Translations under genes and position numbers: made by a program
Origin: Endothia cerciana
Taxonomy: Eukaryota; Ascomycota; Sordariomycetes; Diaporthales; Cryphonectriaceae
DNA length: 64,000 nucleotides
Assembly: GCA_026119935.1 (NCBI GenBank)
Contig: JALRMH010000003.1
Span: 806,001 to 870,000 of the forward strand
Direction: 5' to 3'
Notes under the pieces: model-generated
What the model was told of the DNA's origin: nothing
The model's input: only the letters and a program-made list of their open reading frames with translations
Databases searched by the model: none
Shown here: positions 23,845 to 34,203 of the stretch, piece after piece
Numbering within the stretch: position 1 is the stretch's first letter
Layout of the letters: each line of letters opens with the position of its first letter

Positions 23845-26193
23845 ATGTCTAGTTGGCTCGAGAATGGTCGGCCGTCCATTCTGGATGCGCTGAGGGCTGC
23901 CTGCAACAAGATCGACGAGCAAGCGCGGGATGGTATGCGATTTCCCGGTACAGGAAAGTCACCCAGCCCTTCATAGCTGATTATATGAACAGAAATAGAG
24001 GAACGCGATCGCAAGACTGCTCAGCTCCTTGACGAGCTAGCAGCCCTCAGGAGCCGCGTCGCCGAGGTCGACCGCCTACGACAGGACAATGAGAGTCTCA
24101 GGGCCGAGATCGGTCGGCTCCGTGGAGGGACAGAAGGTGCCCAAGCCACTTCCGCAAAGAACCGGACTGTATTGGGCGAGTTGTCACCGAATAAGCCTAC
24201 CAACAACCAACGCCCGGCAACCCTCGAAATCCAATCCGCCGATGGGCCTCCAGATCTGGTGAAAGCATACAAGATAGTCGCAGCTGAATACAAGAAAGCT
24301 CGCAAAACGCTCGAGGCCTACAAGGTCAAGTTGCGACAAAGAACCGAGACCATCGAAAAGTGGGCAAACCACGCAGATTTGCAAGAGAAGACGATTCAAG
24401 ATCTGCGCACCAGACTGCAAATGTCCCATGTTGCGACAGGTGGCATGACCAAAAAACAGGAGGATACGTGCGCCGCAAAGTCTGGAGAAGATGAGGTTGT
24501 CAATATTGCGGCTCCCCAGAGGCCGAGCCCAATCTTGAGCTCTGAGTGTGAACGGCCATTCTCGCCACCGTTGGTCATCAGTTCAGACAAGCATACCGTG
24601 CCTGTATCACCAAAGAGCAATTTGTCTGAGCCGCCGCCGCGTCTGCTCGAAGACGCCACTCTTGAGTATCCCGGCGATCGTGCAGGCGTTGGAAAGGGCA
24701 CTGCTACTGAGGATGTTGAATTGCCACCGCTTTTGAACTCTTCAAGTCAGAATCGTGTTGTCGATGTCAAAGCAGAGCCGTCATCCGATGGACCGGTCTT
24801 TCTGTCAACTAGACCAGTCCGCAAGAGAAAGCACGGCAAGGAAGGGCCCGGAGATGGACGACTACAAAGGATCAAATCTGAGCATAGCAGCAGCTCAGGC
24901 CCCCAGGCCGTCGGCGAGTCACAGCACTTCTCAGCCGCCGAGAGCATCGATTTTGAGGAGGAAGCACATGTCCCAACTCCCAGAAAACGAAGATTCCTAC
25001 CAAAAGAGGACCGCGGAACTGATGCAAACCTCCAAGGCACACCAAACCCGAGGCTGGCTGGTGTTACAAGATATCAGACTTTGAGACCATCCAACACACC
25101 AGACAAGTCTCGCACGCCGTCACACAGAGCCATGAATCCAGAGCCGCATTCACGTCCGTCTTCCGCGCTTCATGACTCATCTCCGCATCTGAGACGGTCA
25201 TTCCCAGCGACTGGTTCGGATGAGACAGCACGCAGGAGTCCCTACGTATCATTTCTTACCCTGGGGGTTATGGACCTCGCAGAGGACGGAGACGAGGGCT
25301 CGAATGAACTGCAGCGGCCGGTGGCCAAAGGCCGGCTTGATGGTCTGCTTAATTCGCCCTCCATCAACTCCCTGACGCCTACCAGTCGAGTTGTTTCCCA
25401 GGGTGTCCAAACCCCTCGCGCCGTCTCCTTTCATCGCCATCACGAGGCTGTACTCGGTATGCATGCACCACGTGAGATGGCATCGGGGGGGATGCAGGCA
25501 TTGCGACAAGGATCAGCCACGCCGACGGTGAATGCCAAGCCAAGAGCCGCGGTCTCCCCACATCTGAGTGTAGCCCAAGAGCGTGCACCGAAGAGGCCTT
25601 CCATCTTGCGCGAGGACATGCCACGGGGCCGTTCGGCTACGAGGGAAGAGACGCCTCTTCGCGAGCGGCCAATCGATTCATTGAGGCCTGAGGACTTCAA
25701 ACCTAACCCCAGGTACAATGACGGGCTCACATACGTCTACGACGAGGTCGTCCGCGGTAGAGATGCCCGCGCCGCACTGTCAGGGTGCACCGACCGCAAT
25801 TGCTGCGGCAAGACATTCCGGCGCTTTGCGGAGGCCGAGCGTAAGGCGGTTGGCCCATTGGTAACGACTCGGGCCGAAGATATCAGCCTCATGGAGAAAT
25901 TCCTTGGTGACCAGGCCTGGCAGTTAGAAACGGCGACGCGGGAGGAGAAGGAGGATATTTGGCTTCGGGCCAAGACGTGGGAGCTGGCAAACAAGTTTGG
26001 CAAGCACCGACATAGGTACAGCAGGATGCCTACGCCGCCAGGGTTCTGGAATGTGGATTATCCAAACACTCAAGAGCGGGCGGAGGAGTCAAGACAGGCG
26101 GAGGAGATTCGCAAGGCCCTGGTTCGTGACCGGTACCTTGAGGCAATGAGATGTGATGGGTCTTGGCTGTTCCGGGATGAAGAGCCACGTTGA
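23845..26193 (+). CDS. sae2: Sae2/Ctp1/CtIP-family DNA end-resection factor
   Basis: Two exons, 23845-23932 and 23993-26193, separated by a 60-nt GTATGC...ACAG intron; 762 aa. The start is supported by the clean open first exon MSSWLENGRPSILDALRAAC. Residues ~20-150 form a coiled coil (DELAALRSRVAEVDRLRQD and later helices), the expected tetramerisation region. The long middle is Ser/Pro-rich and disordered. The last ~150 residues carry the conserved CtIP C-terminal domain: YNDGLTYVYDEVVRGRDARA, a Cys cluster CTDRNCCGKTF, the RHR-type motif GKHRHRY and the closing PPGFWNVDYPNTQE. Family knowledge: with Mre11-Rad50-Xrs2/Nbs1 it starts resection of double-strand breaks and is activated by CDK and ATM-type phosphorylation. 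Many S/T-P sites in the middle fit that mode of control. Confidence 0.9.
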
Positions 26194-27195
26194 TAGTGGA
26201 GAAGGGCCACCCTTCTCTTTCTTTTGCTATCTTTTGGACTCAGACTTGCTCAAGCTGGGTGGGATGGCAGTCTAGATATAGTCGGCAGGCGGTGGGAATA
26301 TTCATTATGAAGGTGAGAGCTTGCCGGAGATAACCTTCATATAGAAAACTATCCGTCCACTTAACCCCGGTCCATGATGTAGCCGGATATCATGACCAGC
26401 CTTGGGATGAGAATATGTGCCTGATGCGAGAGCTCTCCTTTCATTGAGTCTGTCTGTGGCGACCACGTTTTTGTCTGAGTAGTTGTCTTGAAAGTCATGG
26501 CACTCACTTGCGGCGACAGGCAAATCTGGGAGGAGCAGGGGAATAAAGACGCTTGGACCAAAATGAGGCCCGAGCTTCCACTAACGCTAGAAATCTGGGG
26601 AATCAGTGAGACAAGCGCAGAGTCGCAATGACACCCTTGTCTGGGGCCCGCTCTTTTATTTCCTTGTCTGCGTAAATTTCGTGGCCGAGCCTGCCAGAGC
26701 AGAGCAGAACCGGAGCCAAGCAACAACAACCTCAACTCGTCTGACCAGCACGTCGGCGAGCTCCACACTTGACGACAACAACATCCTACCATCATCGCCA
26801 TCCCTCTCTCCTCACCATTGTTTTCTGCTTGCATATCCCATCACATTGGACATGTCGCCTCTGTCATCGCTACATGGATAAGTGTACAATGCCCTGCCAA
26901 GTTTGGGTGAGAGAGGTCGCGTTCCAGAGCTAACCTGCTGCTGCCATTCAGAGTTACAGTCAGAGCCGCCTTGTCTCCGTCTCCGTCTCCGGCCCCGTCT
27001 GCGTCGCACATTCGATAGAGGGATTGACGCCGTCCCCATCGCTTAGAACCACCGAGATCCTCCGAAGCTGGACTCGACACGTCACTCTCACTGCGACCAA
27101 CACGCACTGCGCAACGTCTCAGCAGCAGCTCCGTCTTCGTGGACCGTCCCGGGCAGTGACTACCACTGCGACCCATCCACTCCCAGGCCGGCAAG
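26194..27195. other. Intergenic region and 5' leader of the deubiquitinase gene
   Basis: No convincing gene. From about 26760 to 27190 the sequence is C/T- and CAG-rich, as in fungal leader regions. An intron in the 5' UTR is possible but not demonstrable. Confidence 0.45.
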
Positions 27196-30100
27196 ATGAG
27201 CAACCACTTGCCGGCTGGGCAACCAGCCATGCAAGGGGGAGGGAGAGCCTACGGCGGTCATAACAGCCAGCCTACCTATGGCATGTCCGGTACTCCGCCG
27301 GCCAACGGTGGAGGGCCAGCTGCCATACCGGCCCCTCCGCAACATCACGGTCGCGGTCACTCGCACTACCAGCATCTGCCCTACTACAATCCGCCCGGCT
27401 ACCCTCAGAACATGTATGGCGCGTACATGCAACCATACAACCCGTACCCATACGCGCAACCGTACCATAACCACGTCGCCCCGCAGTATGGTCACAACGG
27501 TCCGACCCCTCAGGGAGGCTACCCGTCAAACTACTACTCACCGCAGGCCCCTATCTACAACCCACAGCCGCCTCTGCCGCATAATCTGTACCAGCATCCT
27601 CCCGGCGTGCCAAACTACGTCATGAATCAACAGCACTCCACCAATCAGCCTATGACCTCGCCGTTCTCCCAGCCTCCCGTCTCTATGGTTCCGAATGCCC
27701 CCGCTGCAGTCCCAGCACTCCCTCCCACTCCCGTTTCGAATCGCGCTTCCCAAGTTCCCGTTGTTCCTTTCTCACCGCCGGCCCCACAGCCTTCCGAGCC
27801 ACCTCCAGACCACCAGTCGTTTTCGGACGAGCCTGTCAACGGAGATGTTGCAGCTGAATCCGATCCTTCACAACAGCCGAACCCATCGAGACCAGAATCC
27901 TCCATCGCTCCGGAATCACCTCTGATCGAGTCCCCTATACCCACCCCAAATCCCCAAGCTATCTGGGGCGCAGTAAGTCCTTCACTACCCATACAAGCCC
28001 TTGCTTTCACGTCTTCCCCCCCCTCCATCTTGGTGCTCAGCCTCGGATCCGTCTGGAATATCATCGAGCTAATGCAAGCAGCTGCCCTGGTCGACACACG
28101 AGGACGAGCCATGGCCCAAACGTAAGAAGTTCAAGAAGAGGAAGGCCAAACCGATCGCAGACGGAGACGTCACTCTACATCCAGCGCAAGCCGGGCAGGT
28201 TGAAGCTCCTGCGCCTGCCACAGATTCTGGAGACCTTCACAGTTCTACCGACACGCTAGATGATTCGAGCCACACGGAGGAGACCTCGTCTACGGTTAAT
28301 GTTGCCACAGACACGTTGACGACAAGTACGCCAGAACCATCAGCACCTACCGATCAAACCACCCCGTCTGTCACTGCGCCTGTACAGGCTCCCAAGACTG
28401 TTGTTTCCCGCACGGCAGTTCCTGTAGTCCCGACTCTCCCAGTCTTGCCTAAGGTTAGCCCTGGAGCGAGCAAGGCAGAGGCTATCAAAGATGTGCCCGA
28501 TGAAAAGCCAGGCGGAGAACCCCAAACCCAGGCTCCAACATCTGGGGATGGGGAGGATCAAGAAGTCAGGCCTGCCACAAAGCCTGTGTTCAAAAACTGG
28601 GCGGCGGTGTTGAGGGGGCCAGCGGCTACCAAACCTGCCGCAGGCGCTCGATTCGGCGTTAACGGAACAGCAGTGACCGGTGATGCTGGCTCTGAGGCAC
28701 AGACGCTTGGAGCTTCCGGACTTGGCCAACCGGGAACCAAGACGCTTGCCGAAGTTCTTCGCTCCTTTCGTGTTGAATCTAGTGACAAGACGGCCTTTTT
28801 CATCGAACCTCGCGGCCTGTTGAACTCGGGTGTCGACTGCTACATGAATTCTGTAAGTCCATCTGAATGTCCTTTGGCAGCCTGAATACTGACTCTTGGA
28901 CGTGTGCAGATCCTGCAGGTGCTGCTCTACTGCCGCCCATTCTACAACTTCCTCTATGAGGTGAAGACCAGGTGCCGTATCAATATGAAGCTCCTGCTGC
29001 TAGAAGCCTTGTGGGTACAGACCTCCGCACTGCCTTGAATCTTGCTGACCAGGGTCAAAGAATTGAGTTTCATGACCAGTTCAAGGTCATTGATGCAGCA
29101 GGCACGGCCGAGCAGCTGCGGCCGAAATTGTACGACAAGTACCAGCAATACGGCGAGCCATTCAGGGCGGACTTTCTGTACGACAAGGCTTTCAAGACTC
29201 CGGTCTTCGTCAAGTCGAAGCTGAAAGTAAGTGTGATGCATTCGCCCTACATGTACAAGCATGTTAAACTGATAATCCGTGTAGCTTGGAAAGCAACAGG
29301 ACGCCGAGGAGTTCTTGACCCTACTCTTCGACGGGCTTCAAACAGAATGTGCTGGCGAGATTAAGGATGCCAGTGACACGACGTCCAAGGCTGATGACGA
29401 GGCTGACGGTTGGACCACGGTCGACAACCGACAGAAATCCACCGTCACTCAATCATCTGGACCACCCCAGGTCCCGACCCCGTTGACAAGAATTTTTCAA
29501 GGTCAAACTCGTTCAGAGCTGCGGAGTCCTGGTCGGAAGGATTCTAGCACGGACCAGCCATTCTACACGCTTCGGCTCCACATCGACGACGCATCGGTCA
29601 AGAATGTTTCACAGGCGATGGAGTGGTCGAACGTGGCCCAAACCATCAAAGACTACTCCTCACCTAAAGGGGCTGTCACCGCTACCCAACAACAATTCAT
29701 ACACAAGTTGCCGGCTGTCTTGATCCTTCAACTCGTGCGTTTCGAGCAATCAAATGACGGCTCGTACCGGAAACTAGGGAAGAAAGTAGGCTATCCTTTG
29801 GATCTCGAGATCCCGCCAACCGTCCTCTCCAGGCCGAGACGGAATGAGTACTCCGCCAGTAAGACTGGGATTCCGCGTTACAGCCTCACGGCCGTAGTCT
29901 ATCACCATGGCACGGATATGCACCATGGCCACTACAGTGTTGATGTCCGGCGTCAGGACGGCGAGAGCTGGATCCGCATCAACGATACAAAGCTTGAGGC
30001 GATCACCGGCCAGGATGTCACTGACATGGGTGGTGAGGATACTACCCTCAGGCCCGCTGTGGCCAACAAGGACACTGGCGTCGACTCGTCGATTAGCAAT

Positions 30101-30304
30101 CGCTTCGCGGCCGTAGGTGAGGAAGGAAATCCGGTGGACGACGGTGGCGATTGGAAACAGGTTGGTCCGACCAACGGCACCAAGAAGTACAGCAACGTCG
30201 TCAATGGCAGATCATCTGGCGCTAGTACACCGCGAGGGACACCTGTTAAGGACAACAAGGACAACAAGGTCGCATATCTTTTGTTCTATCAGCAGCAGAT
30301 CTAG
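27196..30304 (+). CDS. ubp3: Ubiquitin carboxyl-terminal hydrolase, Ubp3/USP10 type
   Basis: Exons 27196-27972, 28082-28852, 28910-about 28960, about 29053-29226 and 29285-30304. With these boundaries the product is 930 aa. The N-terminal ~260 residues are Pro/Gln/Tyr/Asn-rich (PYYNPPGYPQNMY), and a basic patch PWPKRKKFKKRKAK opens exon 2. The USP domain has the catalytic Cys box GLLNSGVDCYMNSILQVLLYC, the QQDAEEF box and the His box YHHGTDMHHGHYSVDV. These are followed by WIRINDTKLEAI and the terminal AYLLFYQQQ. Family knowledge: Ubp3 with Bre5, or USP10 with G3BP, removes ubiquitin from trafficking, autophagy and ribosome-quality-control substrates. The join between exons 3 and 4 is uncertain. 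The frame changes between 28960 and 29050, and either a 92-nt intron with a weak GTGAAG donor or a small indel could explain it. Confidence 0.87.
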
Positions 30305-30598
30305 GGGTCGCAAGCTGCAGAGCCCGACAAAATTGGGAGCCTTAGGGGGGATCCAAATGCAGGGCGGGCAGCTTCATCTGATCGACGAGACGGCAGGGCT
30401 AATAAAAGTGATGTGCATGCTTTGGCTGGACGCACAGTCGTTGCAGGGCCGAGAGACGATCCTAGAAAAGGCCCTGCGGATGCACCAGAGCGGTCTTGTA
30501 GAAAAGACCTCACCAGTCCAACAATTCACATAAACGACAAAACAATCACAACACCAGAACTCCAATCCCGAAAAGTAAATCAAAGCAAGAAGAGCAAA

Positions 30599-32563
30599 AT
30601 GTCACACAACAGGAGGAAGAAGAGCAAGAAGAAGAGCAAGGGTGGAGTTCAAGACCCCATCGAAGCAGCTGGTGATGCCACGCTCGCATCTCGGCCCGAA
30701 CCTCACGCATCGGTCCTAGATCTCGAGGCAGCTAAATTGGATCATGGACATGGACCTGAAGACAGGGACACGTCTAGTGCCACACTTTCTGCCGGCAGTC
30801 CTGACGGCGACACGTCTCCTAAGACCACCAAGGACCATTTTCTTACCGAATTTGTTCCCGCCGCTGCGTTTGTAGGCGACCATGGACAATCTCATGTTTC
30901 TCCTGGCAAATCACCCACAAACGGCGGCCATACTTAGAAAAGTGGCAACATTGTTGGTGGTGATGCTTTGGCTGTCCCTCGGGCCGAGGGGACGACAACC
31001 GATGCTTTATCGGATGACGCCAACGAGGCAGATCCTGCGAACGCAGAGAATGACGCTGATCCGACCGACGAATATGGGATATTGCCAGCAGCTCACTGGA
31101 AGAAACTGAAGCGAGTGCGGAAAAAGGCGGCGAAGAAGAAGCGCGACAAAGAGAAGAAGGCTGTTGAAAAGGAGAGGGTTCGGCAAGAGGAGGCGCTGTC
31201 AGCTGTAGACGCGAACAGCATAATCCTGCTCGAGATGCAGGAGGGCTTTCGTAATACCCCTCTAGAAGAGTGGGAGGGTGTCATGTTATCGGATACTCCA
31301 AATGCTTCTCAACTGCGAGCAATGCTGAGGCTGGCCAGTGAGGATGGATGCAGGTGGATGCACGTGCCAGATGGGCTGACTCAGTGTGATGTGCAGTCAA
31401 GGATTAGATGCATCGCAGAGATGAATGAGATCAAAAGGGCGCTTGAGCCGGGAACCCCTTACTTGCCCCCCGGAACCATTGATGATTGGGATTTCAGCTC
31501 CTACGATAAATACGGTCTTCTGGCATCTTCACCAGCTTTCAAAGGACTGCTATGGCAGGTGTTGAATTTGGCGTCGAATGCGCATACCTGGCTGTTGTGC
31601 TCTCTGGAGCTGAATCTCCTCTTGGATTCTCACGCCGAGGGTGAGCAGCGCCCTGCTATTGAGTTCGGAAGGCCCAGGGAACGCAAGGAGCACCTGTCCA
31701 TGATTTATGAAGTCTTGAACGCCCGGGTCGAATGTTTTTTACTCGTGTGGAAGGAGATGAGATGTCAGGAATGCCTCGAACTGCGGAGAAAGTGGTGGAA
31801 GAATCTGGAGAAGGACGCCGTGAACCTGATCAGTGTCCAGCACGAAATTCGACAAGCCGAGCCAGCAGAGTGGGCAGACTTGCTACGATCTAGTACCAAG
31901 GAGGCTCATTCGGTACAGAAAATGCTCCTTCACGCTTACATGGCTGGCACGACTGCATCAGTGCTCATGAACACAGAATTTTTGGATGCCAGGACTGGAC
32001 AGCCACTTGGCGACGAGACAGCGAGCAGCGTCCAGGACAGAGTGCGGGCGCGTAAAGAGACGCTGAAATAGGGACTTGCATCTCAGCCCGCCGGAGGCCG
32101 CGAAGCCTGGGACTTCAGCGGTCTCGACGCGACAGGCCTCCTGGGCCCGGGAACCCTGCTGCAGCGCCACTTGTGGTCGGCATGCAACTTTCGGGACAGC
32201 GCGGTGAAGTGGGCCTGGTGTGCCTTGTCTTTGCAGTGTACCCTGAACCAAGACGTGGACCCGAAGGCACCGGCCCTGCTGGACCTCGACGGCGGGCGGC
32301 AGATACCTTACGTGTACGAACTCGGCTCCTTCGCCTGCGAGCTCAGGGAAATGATCTCGTGGCGTGCTGGGTCGAGCCAAGAGAAGGTTCGGGACGCTGG
32401 TGCAGCTTGCAGGAAGGATGATGAATCGTCTAGGGGCGTTGACATGGAGAAGGGCTACCCAGAGGCTGGTGGTGGTTCGGCGAGAGGGGAGAATGACGAA
32501 CAGCCTGAGGCCACTCCAGGGACAGACGGTCCAAGCGGCTGGTCCAGTTGCAAATGGATGTGA
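30599..32563 (+). CDS. Unrecognised protein with a basic N-terminus and a duplicated WDFS domain
   Basis: The ATG at 30599 opens a Lys/Arg/Ser-rich start (RRKKSKKKSKGG). The same frame runs to 32563, interrupted only by TAG at 30935 and TAG at 32069. The first stop is removed cleanly by a 66-nt GTAGGC...TTAG intron (30872-30937, phase 0). The second is removed by a possible 45-nt GTGCGG...TCAG intron (32042-32086, phase 0). If the second is not spliced, the protein ends at 32071 with 468 aa. If it is, the protein is 617 aa. Residues after ~170 include a highly basic helix (KKLKRVRKKAAKKKRDKEKK). A module beginning WDFSSYDKYGLL (31487) recurs as WDFSGLDATGLL (32108), beyond the second stop. 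I do not recognise the family and assign no function. The basic helix suggests nucleic-acid or ribosome association only weakly. Confidence 0.6.
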
Positions 32564-32953
32564 CGATGGAAATTATAGCGAGGCTCATGGCGGAACAGCG
32601 TTGTATAAGCACGATCAAGTAGTATATAATGGAAAGAGACCAGCTTTCGTTCAATGACCTGTTCATTTGGCGATATCCTCTGCGCCCTTCTCATCTACCG
32701 TGCGCATATCATCCCAATATCACCCCCCCCCCCCCCCCCACGTGATGATGTGCTTCGGCAACCTCCCTGCTTCCCTCCAAGCCTGCGGTGAGATGATCCA
32801 TATAGGTAAATTCCCTGCACCTGTCGTGCCAGCCTCACCCGTAGCGCAGCGCAGCACAGCACAGCACAGCTCATACATTCATCTCGAAAGAGAAAAGGGG
32901 CACTGCCCCCAACCACCACCACCACCATCTGTGCGCCTGCTCCTCCCAGAAAG
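32564..32953. other. Convergent intergenic stretch with a C17 tract
   Basis: Lies between the 3' ends of a plus-strand and a minus-strand gene. It contains C17 at 32723-32739, immediately followed by ACGTG so that CACGTG forms, and short GCACA repeats near 32850-32868. Confidence 0.5.
32723..32739. repeat. C17 homopolymer
   Basis: Uninterrupted run of 17 C between two convergent genes, ending in the palindrome CACGTG. Confidence 0.9.
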
Positions 32954-33748
32954 TCATTCCAGCCACCTCGACGCGGCGAACACCTCCTTCCACCCCTCCA
33001 GCTCCCCTCCCCCTGCCCCTCCCGCCGCCGGCGTGGCCGTCCTCTCAAACTTCTCGACGGAGTCGGCGTCCGCCGCCCCGAAGTCCCCGTACAGGTGCGG
33101 ACAGCCGTCGTTGTCGTTGGGCGGGTCGTCCCACCTCACCTCCCTGGGGGCGGAGGAGAGCGGCACGAGCCGGATCTTGATGAGCCAGAGGGTGGTGTGG
33201 GAGGCGAAGAAGAGGCCGGCTGTGATCGGGATCTAAAATTAAGAAGAAAAAAAGGTGAGGAGGGGAAAGGAGGTGGGCGGATGGATGGGATGGCTTGCGG
33301 TAGTGGAGGGGAAGGGGGGAAGAGAAGGAAAAGATGGATAGCCAGAGAAAGAAGGAGGGGGGAGGGGGGCCAACATCATGTATCAAGGAAATCTAGGTGG
33401 GGAGACAGGGAGGGTGTGAGATTTGGAGATGGTGTTAGGGGCGGGTCCCTGCTCCAGCCAGGCTGAGCGCACCTCGAAGGGCGCGAGAAGAGAGTGCCAT
33501 GATGTGAAGGGACCCAAGAGCAACTGCTCTTCCTCTCTCTCTCTCTCTCTCTCTCTCGTCGGAGCGCAGAGGTCGGAGGCGTGGATTCAAAGAAAGTGGG
33601 GCTGACTCACCTGCCGGGCGGTGCTCAGGTGGATGAAGCCATCCTGCCTGTCGAGCTCCGACGGCGGGAACACTTCCGGGATGGGAGACGGAGGCTCCGA
33701 GTCGACAATCTTGTAGACAAATTCCGGCAGGACCTTCGGTGCAGGCAT
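32954..33748 (-). CDS. DUF952 domain protein
   Basis: Two exons on the minus strand, 33748-33611 and 33232-32954, giving 138 aa. Exon 1 reads LPEFVYKIVDSEPP, then SELDRQDGFIHLSTARQ. Exon 2 contains FASHTTLWLIKIRLV, VRWDDP, CPHLYGDFG and a final helix. The order YKI - ELD-DGFIHLST - LW-I - VRWE - FPHLYG is the DUF952 pattern. Family knowledge: small alpha/beta proteins found in bacteria and fungi, with no assigned reaction. The donor GTGAGT and acceptor TTTTAG are good, but the 378-nt intron is long for this genome. It is packed with a CT/GA microsatellite and purine-rich sequence on the minus strand. Confidence 0.8.
33532..33557. repeat. (CT)n microsatellite inside an intron
   Basis: About 12-13 CT units within the long intron of the DUF952 gene (GA on the coding strand). 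Confidence 0.85.
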
Positions 33749-34203
33749 TTTGGGGGGAGGGGAGGCGGGTGACAGGTGCAAGGCGTGGAGTATGAACAGG
33801 CGAGAAATCGCTGCGGTGGTGTCGCAAGAGTGAATATGCAATGTGGTGCTTGTGCTTGTGGTGCAGGGGGTGCTTAGTTCAGACAGATATCACCGGATCC
33901 AAAAAATCGCCGAACCATTTATGAGGACCGGTTGGGATAGGAAGCCGGAAGAGAGAAAAAAAAAAAAAAAAAAAGTTTAGTGATCATGCGCGGCTTTCTC
34001 ATTATCAGGTATCATCTTCCACTCCTGCCATCGGAAACGGGCGGAAGTTACTGCCCTCATAGCTGCTGTCGTAGTTCATCTCCGCCATCCACTACGTTCA
34101 AAGAAGACAATTCATGGCCTGCTCTCCAGAACTTCCCGTTATCTCGTGCTATGTCCCGCAACTCCCTCACTGAGTAGGCAACTTTCAGAATGCAGCGCCG
34201 CTC
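33749..34203. other. Intergenic stretch between DUF952 and nup85 genes
   Basis: No gene seen. Contains an A19 tract at about 33956-33974. It should include the DUF952 promoter and the nup85 3' UTR. Confidence 0.5.
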
